From NCBI RefSeq assembly GCF_900106975.1, contig NZ_FNNU01000003.1:248001-312000 (forward strand): 64,000 nt of DNA, written 5' to 3'. Source of the stretch: Pseudomonas kuykendallii. Its GTDB lineage: Bacteria > Pseudomonadota > Gammaproteobacteria > Pseudomonadales > Pseudomonadaceae. Below are positions 1-8,755 of the stretch, piece by piece. The notes beneath the pieces were generated by a model. It saw only the letters and a list, made by a program, of their open reading frames with translations. It was not told the origin of the DNA and ran no database searches. Made by a program: the position numbers and the translations under genes. How positions within the stretch are numbered: position 1 is the first letter of the stretch; each line of letters begins with the position of its first letter.

Positions 1-1
1 G

Positions 2-1723
2 CGCCAGTGTTCGGATTTCGTCGCCTTCGACCGTCGCGGCCTCGACACCGGGCGCGAGATCGACCTCGACCCCACCGTCACCCGCACCCTGAATGGCAGC
101 GCCTACCCGGGCCCCGGCCTGTTCAGCCGCTTCTACGACCGCGACATGCAGCCGATGCTCGGAGTGGTGCGCGACACCGTCGGCCGCCACGACACCTTCG
201 CCCTGGCCTGCGCCGCGCGTTACTACGAGGCCCATGGCTACTTCGGCCACGCCAACTGCAGCGACAACATCAGCCGCGCCGTGACCGCGCACGGCGTGAG
301 CCCGCGTGCCGGCTGGCCGGCGATCAACTTTTTCTACAACACCGGCATCGACGCCCATCAGCAGCTGACGCTGGACGAACCCTGGTCGCGTCCCGGCGAT
401 TACGTGCTGCTCAAGGCGATGACCGACCTGCTCTGCGCCAGCAGTTCCTGTCCGGACGACATCGACCCGGCCAACGGCTGGCAGCCCACCGATATCCATA
501 TCCGCGTGTATTCCGAGAAGGAGCGTTTCAGTCTCGCCATGGCCACTCGAAAAACAGCAGATGCCGACCCGGTGCTGACCCGCGAAAGCGGCTTTCACGC
601 CGGCACCTCGGCCCTCACCCGGCAGTTCGTCGACTACCGCGGCTTCTGGACGCCGACCCGCTTCGACGGTTACGGCGCCACCGAGGAATACCACGGCTGC
701 CGGGAGCGCGTGGCGGTGATGGACCTCTCCGCGTTGCGCAAATTCGAGGTGCTCGGCCCCGACGCCGAAGCGCTGCTCGACTACTGCCTGACCCGCGATG
801 TGCGCAAGCTCGCGGTGGGCCAGGTGGTCTATTCGGCGATGTGCTACGAGCATGGCGGCATGCTCGACGACGGCACCCTGCTGCGCCTGGGCGCCGATGC
901 GTTCCGCTGGATCGGCGGCGAGGACTACGCCGGCGTCTGGCTGCGCGAGCAGGCCGCAAAACTGGGCATGAAGGTGTGGATAAAGAGCGCTTCCGAGCAG
1001 ATCCACAACGTCGCGGTGCAGGGCCCGCTGAGCCGCCAGCTGCTCGCGCAGATGATCTGGACGCCGGGCACTCAACCCAAGCTGGAAGAACTGGGCTGGT
1101 TCCGCTTTCTGGTCGGCCGCCTGGACGATTACAACGGCCCGCCCGTGATGGTCTCGCGCACCGGCTACACCGGCGAGCTGGGCTACGAAATCTGGTGCCA
1201 TCCGCAGGATGCGCTGCAGGTCTGGCAACGCCTGTGGCAGCTCGGCGAACCCATGGGCCTGGTGCCGTTGGGCCTGGAGGCGCTGGACATGCTGCGTATC
1301 GAAGCCGGGCTGATCTTCGCCGGCTACGAATTCGACGACCAGACGGACCCGTTCGAGGCCGGCATCGGCTTCTGTGTGCCACTCAAGAGCAAGGCCGCGG
1401 ACTTCATCGGCCGCGACGCCCTATCGCGGCGCAATGCCGCACCTCGCCACAGGCTGGTCGGCCTGCACCTGGAAGGCAACGAAACCGCCGCCCATGGTGA
1501 CTGCGTACACGACGGGCGCGCGCAGATCGGCGTGATCACCAGTGCCACCCGCTCGCCCGTGCTGGGCCGCAACATCGCCCTGTGCCGGCTGGATGTCGGC
1601 TACTGCGAGCCCGGCACCGTCGTCGAGATCGGCAAGCTCGATGGCCAGCAGAAGCGCATTCGCGCGCAGGTCGGCGCCAGCACCGTCGCCTACGACCCTG
1701 ACAAGAGCCGGGTACGCGCCTGA
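2..1723 (+). CDS. DUF1989-GcvT fusion protein (5' truncated by window edge)
   Basis: The frame is open from the window edge, so the N terminus is missing; 573 residues are visible. The first ~170 resemble DUF1989 (urea-carboxylase-associated family), with QCSDFVAFD at the edge and ANCSDNI further on. From about visible residue 195 the chain becomes a GcvT-like aminomethyltransferase / folate-binding domain, shown by [10 protein letters not shown] (about residue 386) and [10 protein letters not shown] (about residue 427). GcvT domains move a methylene or methyl group from an amine to tetrahydrofolate. The neighbouring ammonium transporters and N-methylglutamate genes suggest a role in C1-amine or nitrogen metabolism, but the substrate cannot be read from sequence. 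The fusion itself is directly visible because no stop separates the two parts. Confidence 0.8.
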   Translation, partial: RQCSDFVAFDRRGLDTGREIDLDPTVTRTLNGSAYPGPGLFSRFYDRDMQPMLGVVRDTVGRHDTFALACAARYYEAHGYFGHANCSDNISRAVTAHGVSPRAGWPAINFFYNTGIDAHQQLTLDEPWSRPGDYVLLKAMTDLLCASSSCPDDIDPANGWQPTDIHIRVYSEKERFSLAMATRKTADADPVLTRESGFHAGTSALTRQFVDYRGFWTPTRFDGYGATEEYHGCRERVAVMDLSALRKFEVLGPDAEALLDYCLTRDVRKLAVGQVVYSAMCYEHGGMLDDGTLLRLGADAFRWIGGEDYAGVWLREQAAKLGMKVWIKSASEQIHNVAVQGPLSRQLLAQMIWTPGTQPKLEELGWFRFLVGRLDDYNGPPVMVSRTGYTGELGYEIWCHPQDALQVWQRLWQLGEPMGLVPLGLEALDMLRIEAGLIFAGYEFDDQTDPFEAGIGFCVPLKSKAADFIGRDALSRRNAAPRHRLVGLHLEGNETAAHGDCVHDGRAQIGVITSATRSPVLGRNIALCRLDVGYCEPGTVVEIGKLDGQQKRIRAQVGASTVAYDPDKSRVRA

Positions 1724-1787
1724 ACGCACCGGGTGTGGACGGAGAATTGCTTGGGGATGGCCATTCAATCTCACGGAGGATGGGCCG

Positions 1788-2807
1788 ATGTGGTTCCGCA
1801 ATGCATCCCGAAACCTGGCCAGCGAACTCAGTCAGTGGCTCAACCGCCTGTGCGACGGCCAGCCCGTCTCTGCGCCCGCGCCGCTGCAACAGCACACCGC
1901 GTTGTCCAGCAGCCTGCTGCGTCTGCAGCATGAGTGGGACGCGCTGCAGCACGTTCGCCAGCAGGCCGAACGCCAGCCAGCGCCCCCCTGCAGTGCCGAC
2001 GAATACGTGGCACTCGAGGCCGATCTCAAGGAGGCACGCAAGCAGATTGGCGAGCTGCTCCAGGAACGCGAGGACAGCCAGCGGCGCCTGCACGCGCTGG
2101 ACGCCGAGCGTGCCCACTGGGACGAAGAGCGCCAGGTGTGGGAGCTGACCAAGCGCACGCTCACCGAAGGCTGCTGGGCGATGAACGTGGTGGCGGGCGA
2201 CCCCGATCACCCGCAGAACCTGATCCGCTGGTCCGAGCAGTTCCGCGAACTGATCGGCTACAGCGCCCAGGAATTTCCCGACGGTTGGGACAGCTACTTC
2301 AAGTTGGTCAACCCCGATGACCTGAAACAGGTCATGCAGGTGTTCAACGCGTCGATGGTCGACACCGGCGGCGACGGCTTCTACGCCGTGGAGTACCGCA
2401 TGCGCCACAAGGTGCGCGGCGAAGTGTGGTTCCGCGAACGTGGCCGCTGCCTGCGCGATGCCCAGGGCCGGCTGGTCTACGTCACCGGAGCGGTACGCGA
2501 GATCACGGACGAGAAGACCGCCGCCACGCTGCACCAGCGCGAGCAGGCCAACATCCAGGCCACCTACGCGCAGATCGCCCAGGTCGCCGGAGTGATCCGC
2601 AGCATCGCCGAACAGACCAACCTGCTGGCGCTCAATGCCGCCATCGAAGCGGCACGGGCGGGCGATCAGGGCCGCGGCTTCGCCGTGGTCGCCGATGAAG
2701 TGCGCAACCTGGCGCGGCGCACCCAGGAGTCGGTACAGCAGATTCAGGGCATGTTGCAGAAGGAGCGCGCCGGCGAACCAACGGCAGGCACCCCGCTGAA
2801 AACGTGA
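1788..2807 (+). CDS. Short cytoplasmic PAS-domain chemoreceptor (methyl-accepting chemotaxis protein)
   Basis: 339 residues from the ATG at 1788, chosen because GGAGGA (1775-1780) sits 7 nt upstream; the frame is open further back but overlaps the previous gene. There is no membrane segment. Residues ~35-125 are heptad-rich and probably coiled coil, ~130-245 form a PAS fold ending in [12 protein letters not shown], and ~265-330 carry the MCP hairpin tip ([18 protein letters not shown], then [13 protein letters not shown]). The protein stops soon after the tip, so the signalling bundle is much shorter than in classical receptors and no C-terminal methylation helix is visible. It probably senses an internal or redox signal and couples to CheA/CheW. 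It may instead be a degenerate receptor. Confidence 0.85.
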   Translation: MWFRNASRNLASELSQWLNRLCDGQPVSAPAPLQQHTALSSSLLRLQHEWDALQHVRQQAERQPAPPCSADEYVALEADLKEARKQIGELLQEREDSQRRLHALDAERAHWDEERQVWELTKRTLTEGCWAMNVVAGDPDHPQNLIRWSEQFRELIGYSAQEFPDGWDSYFKLVNPDDLKQVMQVFNASMVDTGGDGFYAVEYRMRHKVRGEVWFRERGRCLRDAQGRLVYVTGAVREITDEKTAATLHQREQANIQATYAQIAQVAGVIRSIAEQTNLLALNAAIEAARAGDQGRGFAVVADEVRNLARRTQESVQQIQGMLQKERAGEPTAGTPLKT

Positions 2808-2869
2808 GCGGAAAACGTGCGTGAAAATAGCCAACGTCTCCGCTCGCCTCCTCGTCGATTTCCCTCCCA

Positions 2870-2886
2870 CTGGCACACACATTGCT
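2870..2886 (+). promoter_or_regulatory. Sigma-54 (RpoN) promoter element upstream of the first amt
   Basis: TGGCACACACATTGCT at 2871-2886 matches the -24/-12 consensus, with GG and GC exactly 10 bp apart. It lies ~100 bp before the amt start codon and predicts nitrogen-controlled, activator-dependent transcription. Confidence 0.75.
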
Positions 2887-2983
2887 TTCTCAAAGAGAAA
2901 CTTTGTTTATCAAAAATAAAAAATTCCGGTTCAACCTGCCTTCGCACCACTCAGTCCAATAAACCGCTTTCGAGGATTCAGTA

Positions 2984-4345
2984 ATGGAAGACAAGAAGAC
3001 CCCGCCGACGCTCGAGGAGCTGCAGGCCCTGATCGAAATGACCAACACCCTGAACATGGAAATGTTCTATTGGTGGTGTACCGCATTGATGATCTGCATC
3101 CACGCAGGTTTTCTATCTTACGAGATTGGCGCCTCGCGCCTGAAAAACGCCCTGGCGGCGGGCGTGAAGAACATCCTCGCGTTCGGCTTCATCGTCCCCA
3201 GCGTGTTCCTGCTCGGCTGGGCCATTTACAACGCCTTCCCCGACGGCCTGGTGCCGCGCATGGACGCGCTGATGGCCGGCATGCCGTGGAGCCAGTCCAT
3301 GGGCCCGAACATCCAGGACAACGCCACCGGCATCTTCTGGGGCGCGTTCGCGCTGTTCGCTGCCACCACCGGCTCGATTCTCTCCGGGGCGATCATCGAA
3401 CGGGCGCGGATGAGCGCCTTCATCATCATGACCATCGTCCTCGGCGGCTTTCTCTGGCTGCTGGCGGCAGCCTGGGGCTGGCACCCGGAAGGCTGGCTGA
3501 CCGTGAAATGGGGCTACCATGACGTCGGCGCCGCGGGCGTGGTGCACATGATCGCCGGCTTCTTCGCCCTCGGCGTGCTGATCAACCTCGGCGCGCGCAT
3601 CGGCCGCTTCAACCCGGACGGCAGCGCCAACGCCATCGTCGGCCACAGCATGCCGATGAGCGTGGTCGGCCTGATGCTGATCATCGTCGGATTCTTCGGC
3701 TTCCTCGGCGGCTGCATCATCTACAACTCGGGTGCGCAGTGGATCAACATCTACGGCCAGCCGACCAACCTTTCGGCGTTTTCCTTCAATACCCTGATGG
3801 GCTTCGCCGGCGGCCTGATCGGCGCCTACCTGACCACCCGTGAACCCTACTGGATGATGTCGGGCGGTCTGGTCGGCATCATCTCGGTGGCGCCTGGCCT
3901 GGACCTCTACCACCCCGGGCTGGCCTACCTGATCGGCATGGGCGTTTCGGCCCTGGCACCGCTGGTCAACAACCTGCTGCTCAAGCTCAAGCTGGACGAT
4001 GCGGTCGGCGCCTTCGCCGTGCACGGCTTCGGCGGTTTCGCCGGGCTGGTGATCAGCGGCATCTTCCTGGCCGGTTACCCCAACGTGAACGGCATGCCGG
4101 AGATCAGTTTCTTCGGCCAACTCGGCGGCGCGCTGGTCATGGCGGCGCTGGGCTTCTTCCCCGGCTACGGCATCTCCTACGCCCTGAAGAAGGCCGGCAT
4201 CCTGCGGGTTCCGGCGCATGCCGAAGAGCGTGGCCTGGACCTCACCGAAGTACCGGCCCAGGCCTACCCGGAGTGGAGCAGCATGTACGGCCAGAGCAGC
4301 ACGGTGGGTGGCAGCGCCGCACCGAGCACCGCCATAGCCCAATGA
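2984..4345 (+). CDS. Divergent Amt-family ammonium/methylammonium transporter
   Basis: 453 residues with about 11 hydrophobic helices, the Amt/Mep/Rh size. The pore residues can be placed: the tryptophan in AAAWGW, aspartate and first pore histidine in HDVGAAGVVHM, second histidine in AFAVHGFGG, and gate phenylalanines in FALFAATTG and FFGFLGGC. The rest is far from canonical AmtB: there is no signal peptide, HAGFLSYEIGASRLKN replaces the usual GLALFYGG region, and the C-terminal tail is longer and Ser/Ala-rich. It is followed after a GC-rich hairpin (4347-4376) by a one-helix small protein, and a sigma-54 promoter precedes it. Because the cluster encodes methylamine assimilation, methylammonium is a reasonable substrate, but that is inference. 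Confidence 0.85.
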   Translation: MEDKKTPPTLEELQALIEMTNTLNMEMFYWWCTALMICIHAGFLSYEIGASRLKNALAAGVKNILAFGFIVPSVFLLGWAIYNAFPDGLVPRMDALMAGMPWSQSMGPNIQDNATGIFWGAFALFAATTGSILSGAIIERARMSAFIIMTIVLGGFLWLLAAAWGWHPEGWLTVKWGYHDVGAAGVVHMIAGFFALGVLINLGARIGRFNPDGSANAIVGHSMPMSVVGLMLIIVGFFGFLGGCIIYNSGAQWINIYGQPTNLSAFSFNTLMGFAGGLIGAYLTTREPYWMMSGGLVGIISVAPGLDLYHPGLAYLIGMGVSALAPLVNNLLLKLKLDDAVGAFAVHGFGGFAGLVISGIFLAGYPNVNGMPEISFFGQLGGALVMAALGFFPGYGISYALKKAGILRVPAHAEERGLDLTEVPAQAYPEWSSMYGQSSTVGGSAAPSTAIAQ

Positions 4346-4406
4346 CCCCCGGCCGGCCGTGAACGCGGCCGGCTCATCTCAAGGACTCATCCCAAGGAGT
4401 AGTGCC

Positions 4407-4586
4407 ATGAGCATCACCACCTACGAAGGCGCCAGCGCCGTATTCACCTTCGCCGACAAGCCCGCCATCCTGGCCTTCATCAGCTTTCTGGTGGCGGCCA
4501 CCAGCCTCTATGCACTGATCGCCACCGTCATTCACGAGAAGCACAGCTACGCGCTGCCGGACGAAGACCTCGACAAGCTGAAGTGA
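4407..4586 (+). CDS. 59-residue single-helix membrane protein between two amt genes
   Basis: The ATG at 4407 follows AAGGAG (4394-4399); the frame is open upstream to 4359, but that start has no ribosome site. The product has a polar N terminus, one membrane helix at about residues 20-41 (IISFLVAATSLYALIATV-like composition) and a charged C-terminal tail ending in DEDLDKLK. I recognise no family. Its place directly after the divergent amt, in what looks like the same transcript, suggests a small accessory subunit or modulator of that transporter. A 22-bp perfect palindrome follows the stop codon. Confidence 0.65.
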   Translation: MSITTYEGASAVFTFADKPAILAFISFLVAATSLYALIATVIHEKHSYALPDEDLDKLK

Positions 4587-4594
4587 CCCCCTCG

Positions 4595-4616
4595 ACCGGC
4601 AGCGATCGCTGCCGGT
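4595..4616 (+). terminator. Perfect 22-bp palindrome after the first amt unit
   Basis: ACCGGCAGCGA and its exact reverse complement meet at 4605/4606, 9 bp after the stop of the small membrane protein. It can form a strong hairpin but has no T run, so it is either a weak terminator or an RNA-stabilising stem. Confidence 0.45.
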
Positions 4617-4787
4617 CATCCCCCCGCTCCACGCCCCTCCGCGATACCCATCAGGCAGCAGAACAGCGCCTCGCGCACCATGACAATGCATTGCATTCGC
4701 GCCCCGCTCGGCGGCATTCCCGGCCTCTCGTAACAAGTTGTTTCAGCTCAATGAGTTAGCGGAAAAAAAGCCGGTGAACGGCACTTT

Positions 4788-4803
4788 TGGCAGGCCAATT
4801 GCT
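4788..4803 (+). promoter_or_regulatory. Sigma-54 promoter element upstream of the second amt
   Basis: TGGCAGGCCAATTGCT keeps GG and GC 10 bp apart and matches the -24/-12 consensus well. It serves the amt-glnK pair. Confidence 0.7.
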
Positions 4804-4936
4804 TTACTGAAAGGGAATTTAATTGCCCCACAGGAATATAATCAGCGCACCCGCCTGATGCTTCCAGGGGCCGAAAAATCCGGTGCGCCGCCGACAGCGG
4901 CCGGATAACTTTCCCGTCGGTTGGAGGCAGCAGGCA

Positions 4937-6256
4937 ATGGTTCGGTTTGCACAGATTGGCCGCAGTATGTTCGTTCTTCCCCTGGTTCTTGGCAGTACCG
5001 TCGCCCTTGCCGACGAGGCGATACCGACGATCGACAGTGGCGATACGGCCTTCGTGGCGCTCTGCTCGCTGGTCGTGTTACTGATGACCCTGCCGGGGCT
5101 CGCGCTCTTCTACGGCGGCATGGCACGGACCAAGAACGTGCTGTCGATCCTCATGCAGGTGTTCTGCACCGCCTCGCTGATGTCGGTGCTGTTCGCGATC
5201 TACGGCTACAGCCTGACCTTCACCGACGGCGGCCCGCTGCAGGCGATGATCGGCGGCGTGGATAAGCTGTTCATGCTTGGCATCACCAAGGACTCGGTAG
5301 TCGGCACCATTCCGGAGTACCTGTACTTCCTGTTCATGCTGCTGTTCGCCGCCATCACGCCGGCGATCATCGTCGGCGGCTTCGCCGAGCGCATGAAGTT
5401 CTCGGCGGTGATGGTGTTCATGGCCGTGTGGCTGACCATCAACTACATCCCCATGGCGCATATGGCCTGGGGCGGCGGCTGGGTGTTCAACCTTGGCGTG
5501 CAGGACTTCGCGGGTGGCAACGTGGTGCACCTGAACGTCGGTATCGCCGCGCTGGTGGGCGCCTGGTTGCTGGGGCGCCGTCGTGGCTTCGGCACGCCGT
5601 CCCTGGCGCCGCACAACATGACCATGACGCTCACCGGCGGCTCGCTGCTGTGGGTCGGCTGGCTGGGTTTCTGCGGTGGCTGCGCGCTGGCGGCCAACGG
5701 CTACGCCATGCTGATAATGGTCAACACGATGCTCGCCAGCTGTGCCGGCGCATTGGGCTGGATGGTCGTCGAATGGCAGCACCGTGGCCGTCCGAGCATG
5801 TTCGGCGCGCTGTCCGGGGCCATCGCCGGCCTGGTGGCCATCACCCCGGCATGCGGTTTCGTCGGGCCCATGGGCGCCATCCTGCTCGGCCTCATCGCCG
5901 GCCCGGTATGTGTCTGGTCGGTGGAAAAACTCAAACCGATGATCGGCCTGGATGACTCCTTCGACGTGTTCGGCGTGCATGGCGTGGCCGGCATCCTCGG
6001 CGGCCTGCTGACGCCCGTGTTCGCGCACACCGCCATCGGTGGCCAGGGCTTCGCCGAAGGCCGCGACCTGTTCAGCCAGTTGCTGGTCAACGGCGGCGCC
6101 ATCCTGTTCAGCATCACCTTCTCGGCCATCACCAGCCTGATCGCCTACAAGGTCGCCGGCCTGCTGTGCCGCGGTCTGCGTGTGGATGAAGAAACCGAGC
6201 TCGACGGCCTCGACCTCTCCTCCCACGGCGAAGTGGGCTACAAGTACTCGAACTAA
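4937..6256 (+). CDS. amtB: Ammonium transporter, canonical AmtB type
   Basis: 439 residues from the ATG at 4937 (GGAGG at 4923-4927); a longer frame opens at 4883. A signal peptide (FVLPLVLGSTVALADE) is followed by 11 membrane helices. All canonical signatures are present: GLALFYGG, AHMAWGGG, FAGGNVVH with the first pore histidine, DVFGVHGVAG with the second, and a C-terminal tail with ELDGLDLSSHGE that contacts PII. The serine of the outer ammonium site appears to be cysteine (GFCGGC). It forms the usual Amt-PII pair with glnK 11 bp downstream and is probably expressed from the sigma-54 promoter at 4788 under nitrogen limitation. Confidence 0.95.
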   Translation: MVRFAQIGRSMFVLPLVLGSTVALADEAIPTIDSGDTAFVALCSLVVLLMTLPGLALFYGGMARTKNVLSILMQVFCTASLMSVLFAIYGYSLTFTDGGPLQAMIGGVDKLFMLGITKDSVVGTIPEYLYFLFMLLFAAITPAIIVGGFAERMKFSAVMVFMAVWLTINYIPMAHMAWGGGWVFNLGVQDFAGGNVVHLNVGIAALVGAWLLGRRRGFGTPSLAPHNMTMTLTGGSLLWVGWLGFCGGCALAANGYAMLIMVNTMLASCAGALGWMVVEWQHRGRPSMFGALSGAIAGLVAITPACGFVGPMGAILLGLIAGPVCVWSVEKLKPMIGLDDSFDVFGVHGVAGILGGLLTPVFAHTAIGGQGFAEGRDLFSQLLVNGGAILFSITFSAITSLIAYKVAGLLCRGLRVDEETELDGLDLSSHGEVGYKYSN

Positions 6257-6267
6257 GGGCTAAGGCG

Positions 6268-6606
6268 ATGAAACTGATCACCGCGATCATCAAACCGTTT
6301 CTACTCGACGGCGTGCGTGAAGCGCTCACCGAGGTGGGCGTCAATGGCGTCACGATCACCGAAGTCAGGGGCTACGGCCGCCAGAAAGGCCACACGGAAG
6401 TCTACCGGGGCGCCGAGTACGAGGTGCAGATGCTGCCCAAGGTCAAACTGGAGCTGGTGGTAGCGGACAACTTCTCCCCGGCGGCTGTGGAGGCCATCCT
6501 GAAAGCCACCCGTACCGGCAAGATCGGCGATGGCAAGGTGTTCATCCAGGACCTCGAAAGGATCGTGCGGATCAGAACCGGCGAGCTGGACGACAGCGCC
6601 GTCTGA
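6268..6606 (+). CDS. glnK: Nitrogen regulatory protein PII
   Basis: 112 residues, the normal PII length. The T-loop is intact with Tyr51 in YRGAEYEVQ, the site uridylylated by GlnD, and the C-terminal signature GKIGDGKVF is present. In this position PII normally binds the cytoplasmic face of the neighbouring Amt trimer when nitrogen is plentiful and blocks transport; it also reports 2-oxoglutarate and ATP/ADP. It is co-transcribed with amtB. Whether it also binds the divergent Amt upstream is unknown. Confidence 0.95.
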   Translation: MKLITAIIKPFLLDGVREALTEVGVNGVTITEVRGYGRQKGHTEVYRGAEYEVQMLPKVKLELVVADNFSPAAVEAILKATRTGKIGDGKVFIQDLERIVRIRTGELDDSAV

Positions 6607-6945
6607 CGACGGCAGCCAGCCCCACCCGGGGCCGGCCGATATCCCCTTTGCCTGGACGGGGTGCATTGGCACCCCGCTCGGGCAGCCCCGCTGGCCTGAT
6701 CCCCGCACCCAGGATCTTTCGAGGTTTCAGCGCGAACCGCCTTGCGAGCACTCCCCCCGGCGATCCGCGAAACGAAAGACGCAGGGACCGGCGCCCTTTC
6801 CCCTCTTCCCACGATGCATGGCGAGATTTCCCGCGCACTTCGCAAGGCCATGCAGTTTCACACTCGATGACGCATGTGCCCCGCCAGACTTCGCCTCTCG
6901 TGCCCTACCTCGCGCCAAACAAGCTCCGGCGCGGCGTCGACAGCC
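6607..6945. other. Intergenic region between convergent glnK and SMR genes
   Basis: 339 bp with no ORF that has a ribosome site or recognisable product. A GGGGTGC / GCACCCC hairpin lies near 6658-6675, probably ending glnK transcription, although it lacks a T run. I see nothing else. Confidence 0.4.
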
Positions 6946-7281
6946 CTAGCTCACCGGGCTGAACAGCTTCAGGCCGACCACCCCGCAGATGATCAGCATC
7001 AGGCACACCAGCCGCGCCAGCGTGGCCGGCTCGTGAAGAAAGAGAATCCCATAGATCGCCGTACCGACCGCCCCGATGCCGACCCACACCGCATAGGCAG
7101 TGCCCATCGGCAGGTAGCGGGCCGACAGGGTCAGCAGGTACATGCTCAGTGCGATGAAGAAGAGGCAGTAGAGGCTCGGCCAAAGCCGCGTGAAGCCCTG
7201 CGTACGGGGAATGGCAGAGGCGTACATCACTTCGCAGATGCCGGCGGTGAGCAGGATCGCCCAGGCCCAGGATGCAGTCAT
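6946..7281 (-). CDS. Small multidrug resistance (SMR) transporter, SugE/Gdx-like
   Basis: 111 residues with four membrane helices. The essential glutamate is Glu17 in GICEVMYA; GFTRLWPS, LPMGTAYAVWVGIGAVG and LHEP are typical of the SMR family and closest to the SugE/Gdx (guanidinium exporter) branch. The usual Trp after the glutamate is Tyr and the Lys at the end of helix 1 is missing, so substrate range may differ. It lies downstream of mgsC beyond a strong hairpin (7301-7336), so it may have its own promoter. Export of guanidinium-type or alkylammonium cations is plausible next to a methylamine pathway but is inference. Confidence 0.85.
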   Translation of the reverse strand: MTASWAWAILLTAGICEVMYASAIPRTQGFTRLWPSLYCLFFIALSMYLLTLSARYLPMGTAYAVWVGIGAVGTAIYGILFLHEPATLARLVCLMLIICGVVGLKLFSPVS

Positions 7282-7300
7282 TTGACGCCTTTCAGATGCA

Positions 7301-7336
7301 CAAAAGCCGGCTTTTCCGCTTGGGAAAAGCCGGCTG
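7301..7336 (-). terminator. Rho-independent terminator of the gmaS-mgsABC operon
   Basis: AGCCGGCTTTTCC pairs with GGGAAAAGCCGGCT across a short loop; on the minus strand the stem runs into a TTTTG tract just after mgsC. Confidence 0.75.
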
Positions 7337-7346
7337 ATGGGTGGGG

Positions 7347-8669
7347 TCAGTAACCCTGTCCAGGCACCCAACTGGTGCCGGCCAAGGGTACGCGGGCCAT
7401 GGCGGCGGACTCGACGGTCAACGCGACCAGATCCTCGGGGTCGAGGTTGTGCAGGTGCGACTTGCCGCAGGCGCGGGCCATGGTCTGGGCTTCCAGCACC
7501 AGCACGCGCAGGTAGTTCGCCAGGCGTCGGCCGCCTTCGACCGGGTCGAGGCGCTTGGACAGGTCCGGGTCCTGGGTGGTGATGCCCGCCGGATCGCGAC
7601 CATTCTGCCAATCGTCGTAGTAGCCGGCCGCCGAACCGATCTTCTTCAGCTCTTCGTCCAGGCGCGGATGGTTGTCGCCCAGGGCGATCAGCGCGGCGGT
7701 GCCGATGGCAACGGCATCGGCGCCCAGGGCCATGGCCTTGGCTACGTCGGCGCCGTTGCGGATGCCGCCGGAGACGATCAGCTGCACCTTGCGGTGCATG
7801 CCCATTTCCTGCAGCGCCTGCACGGCTTGCGGGATGGCCGGCAGAATCGGGATGCCAACGTGTTCGATGAACACTTCCTGAGTCGCGGCAGTACCGCCCT
7901 GCATGCCGTCCAGCACGATCACGTCGGCGCCGGCTTTCACCGCCAGTTTCACGTCGTAATACGGCCGGCTGGCGCCAACCTTCACGTAGATGGGTTTCTC
8001 CCAGTCGGTGATCTCGCGCAGCTCGGCGATCTTGATCGCCAGGTCGTCCGGGCCGGTCCAGTCCGGGTGACGGCAGGCAGAACGCTGGTCCACACCGATG
8101 GGCAGCGTGCGCATCCCCGCGACGCGCTCGGTGACCTTCATGCCCAGCAGCATGCCGCCGCCGCCCGGCTTGGCGCCCTGCCCCAGTACGATTTCGATGG
8201 CGTCGGCCTTGCGCAGATCGTCCGGGTTCATGCCGTAGCGCGACGGCAGGTACTGATACACCAGATGCTGCGACTGGCCGCGCTCTTCCGGGGTCATGCC
8301 GCCGTCGCCGGTGGTGGTGCTGGTGCCGGCGATGCTGGCGCCACGACCGAGGGCTTCCTTGGCGTTGGCCGACAGCGCGCCGAAGCTCATGCCGGCGATG
8401 GTCACGGGGATCTTCAGGTGCAGCGGCTTCTTGGCGAAGCGGTTGCCGAGGATGACATCGGTGCCGCACTTCTCGCGGTAGCCTTCCAGCGGATAGCGCG
8501 ACATGCTGGCGCCAAGCAGCAGCAGGTCGTCGAAGTGCGGCAGCTTGCGCTTGGTGCCGCCGCCGCGAATGTCGTAGATGCCGGTTTCGGCGGCACGCTG
8601 GATTTCCTGGATGGTCAGGCGGTCGAAGGTGGCCGACTCGCGCAGGACAGGGGGTTGTTTCTCGCTCAT
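7347..8669 (-). CDS. mgsC: N-methylglutamate synthase subunit C (FMN-binding glutamate-synthase-like)
   Basis: 440 residues resembling the FMN/Fe-S half of glutamate synthase and the GlxD/MgsC group. AGMSFGALSANAKEALGRGA, the glycine-rich GDGGMTPEE, VLDGMQGGTAA and IVSGGIRNGADVAKA mark the TIM-barrel with its flavin phosphate site. With MgsA and MgsB it makes N-methylglutamate from glutamate and methylamine or from gamma-glutamylmethylamide. The ATG at 8669 has a good GAGGAG site. An 86-bp gap with a REP-like palindrome separates it from mgsB, but all genes run the same way. A plain ammonia-assimilating glutamate synthase is unlikely because the protein is far shorter than GltB. Confidence 0.85.
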   Translation of the reverse strand: MSEKQPPVLRESATFDRLTIQEIQRAAETGIYDIRGGGTKRKLPHFDDLLLLGASMSRYPLEGYREKCGTDVILGNRFAKKPLHLKIPVTIAGMSFGALSANAKEALGRGASIAGTSTTTGDGGMTPEERGQSQHLVYQYLPSRYGMNPDDLRKADAIEIVLGQGAKPGGGGMLLGMKVTERVAGMRTLPIGVDQRSACRHPDWTGPDDLAIKIAELREITDWEKPIYVKVGASRPYYDVKLAVKAGADVIVLDGMQGGTAATQEVFIEHVGIPILPAIPQAVQALQEMGMHRKVQLIVSGGIRNGADVAKAMALGADAVAIGTAALIALGDNHPRLDEELKKIGSAAGYYDDWQNGRDPAGITTQDPDLSKRLDPVEGGRRLANYLRVLVLEAQTMARACGKSHLHNLDPEDLVALTVESAAMARVPLAGTSWVPGQGY

Positions 8670-8693
8670 GGAGACGCTCCTCGAAAGATATCA

Positions 8694-8748
8694 CCCGTGG
8701 GAGCGCGCGGGACGCCTGGTCCGGGCGCGCTGGCCCGCTCCCACAGGG
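8694..8748. repeat. REP-like palindrome between mgsB and mgsC
   Basis: CCCGTGGGAGCGCGCGGG and GCCCGCTCCCACAGGG form a long imperfect stem, the GTGGGAGCG-type intergenic repeat common in Pseudomonas genomes. It may stabilise or attenuate the operon transcript. Confidence 0.6.
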
Positions 8749-8755
8749 AAGTTGG

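Larger units (their letters stand above)
4587..4936 (+). promoter_or_regulatory. Regulatory intergenic region before the second amt
   Basis: 350 bp without a credible gene. It contains the palindrome at 4595-4616, an NtrC-like 17-bp site at 4674-4690 (GCACC, 5 bp, AATGCA) and a sigma-54 element at 4788-4803. The ~100-bp spacing between the last two is typical of an NtrC enhancer. The remaining ~130 bp to the start codon would be an unusually long leader. Confidence 0.55.

Noticed and set aside
2984-4345. First Amt seemed to lack the first pore histidine
   Set aside because: Aligning the aspartate before it shows that VVHM at HDVGAAGVVHM is that histidine; I had first looked at the wrong segment (AAAWGW).
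6530-6949. Frames in the glnK-SMR gap
   Set aside because: They overlap glnK or run antisense, with no start signal and no recognisable product.
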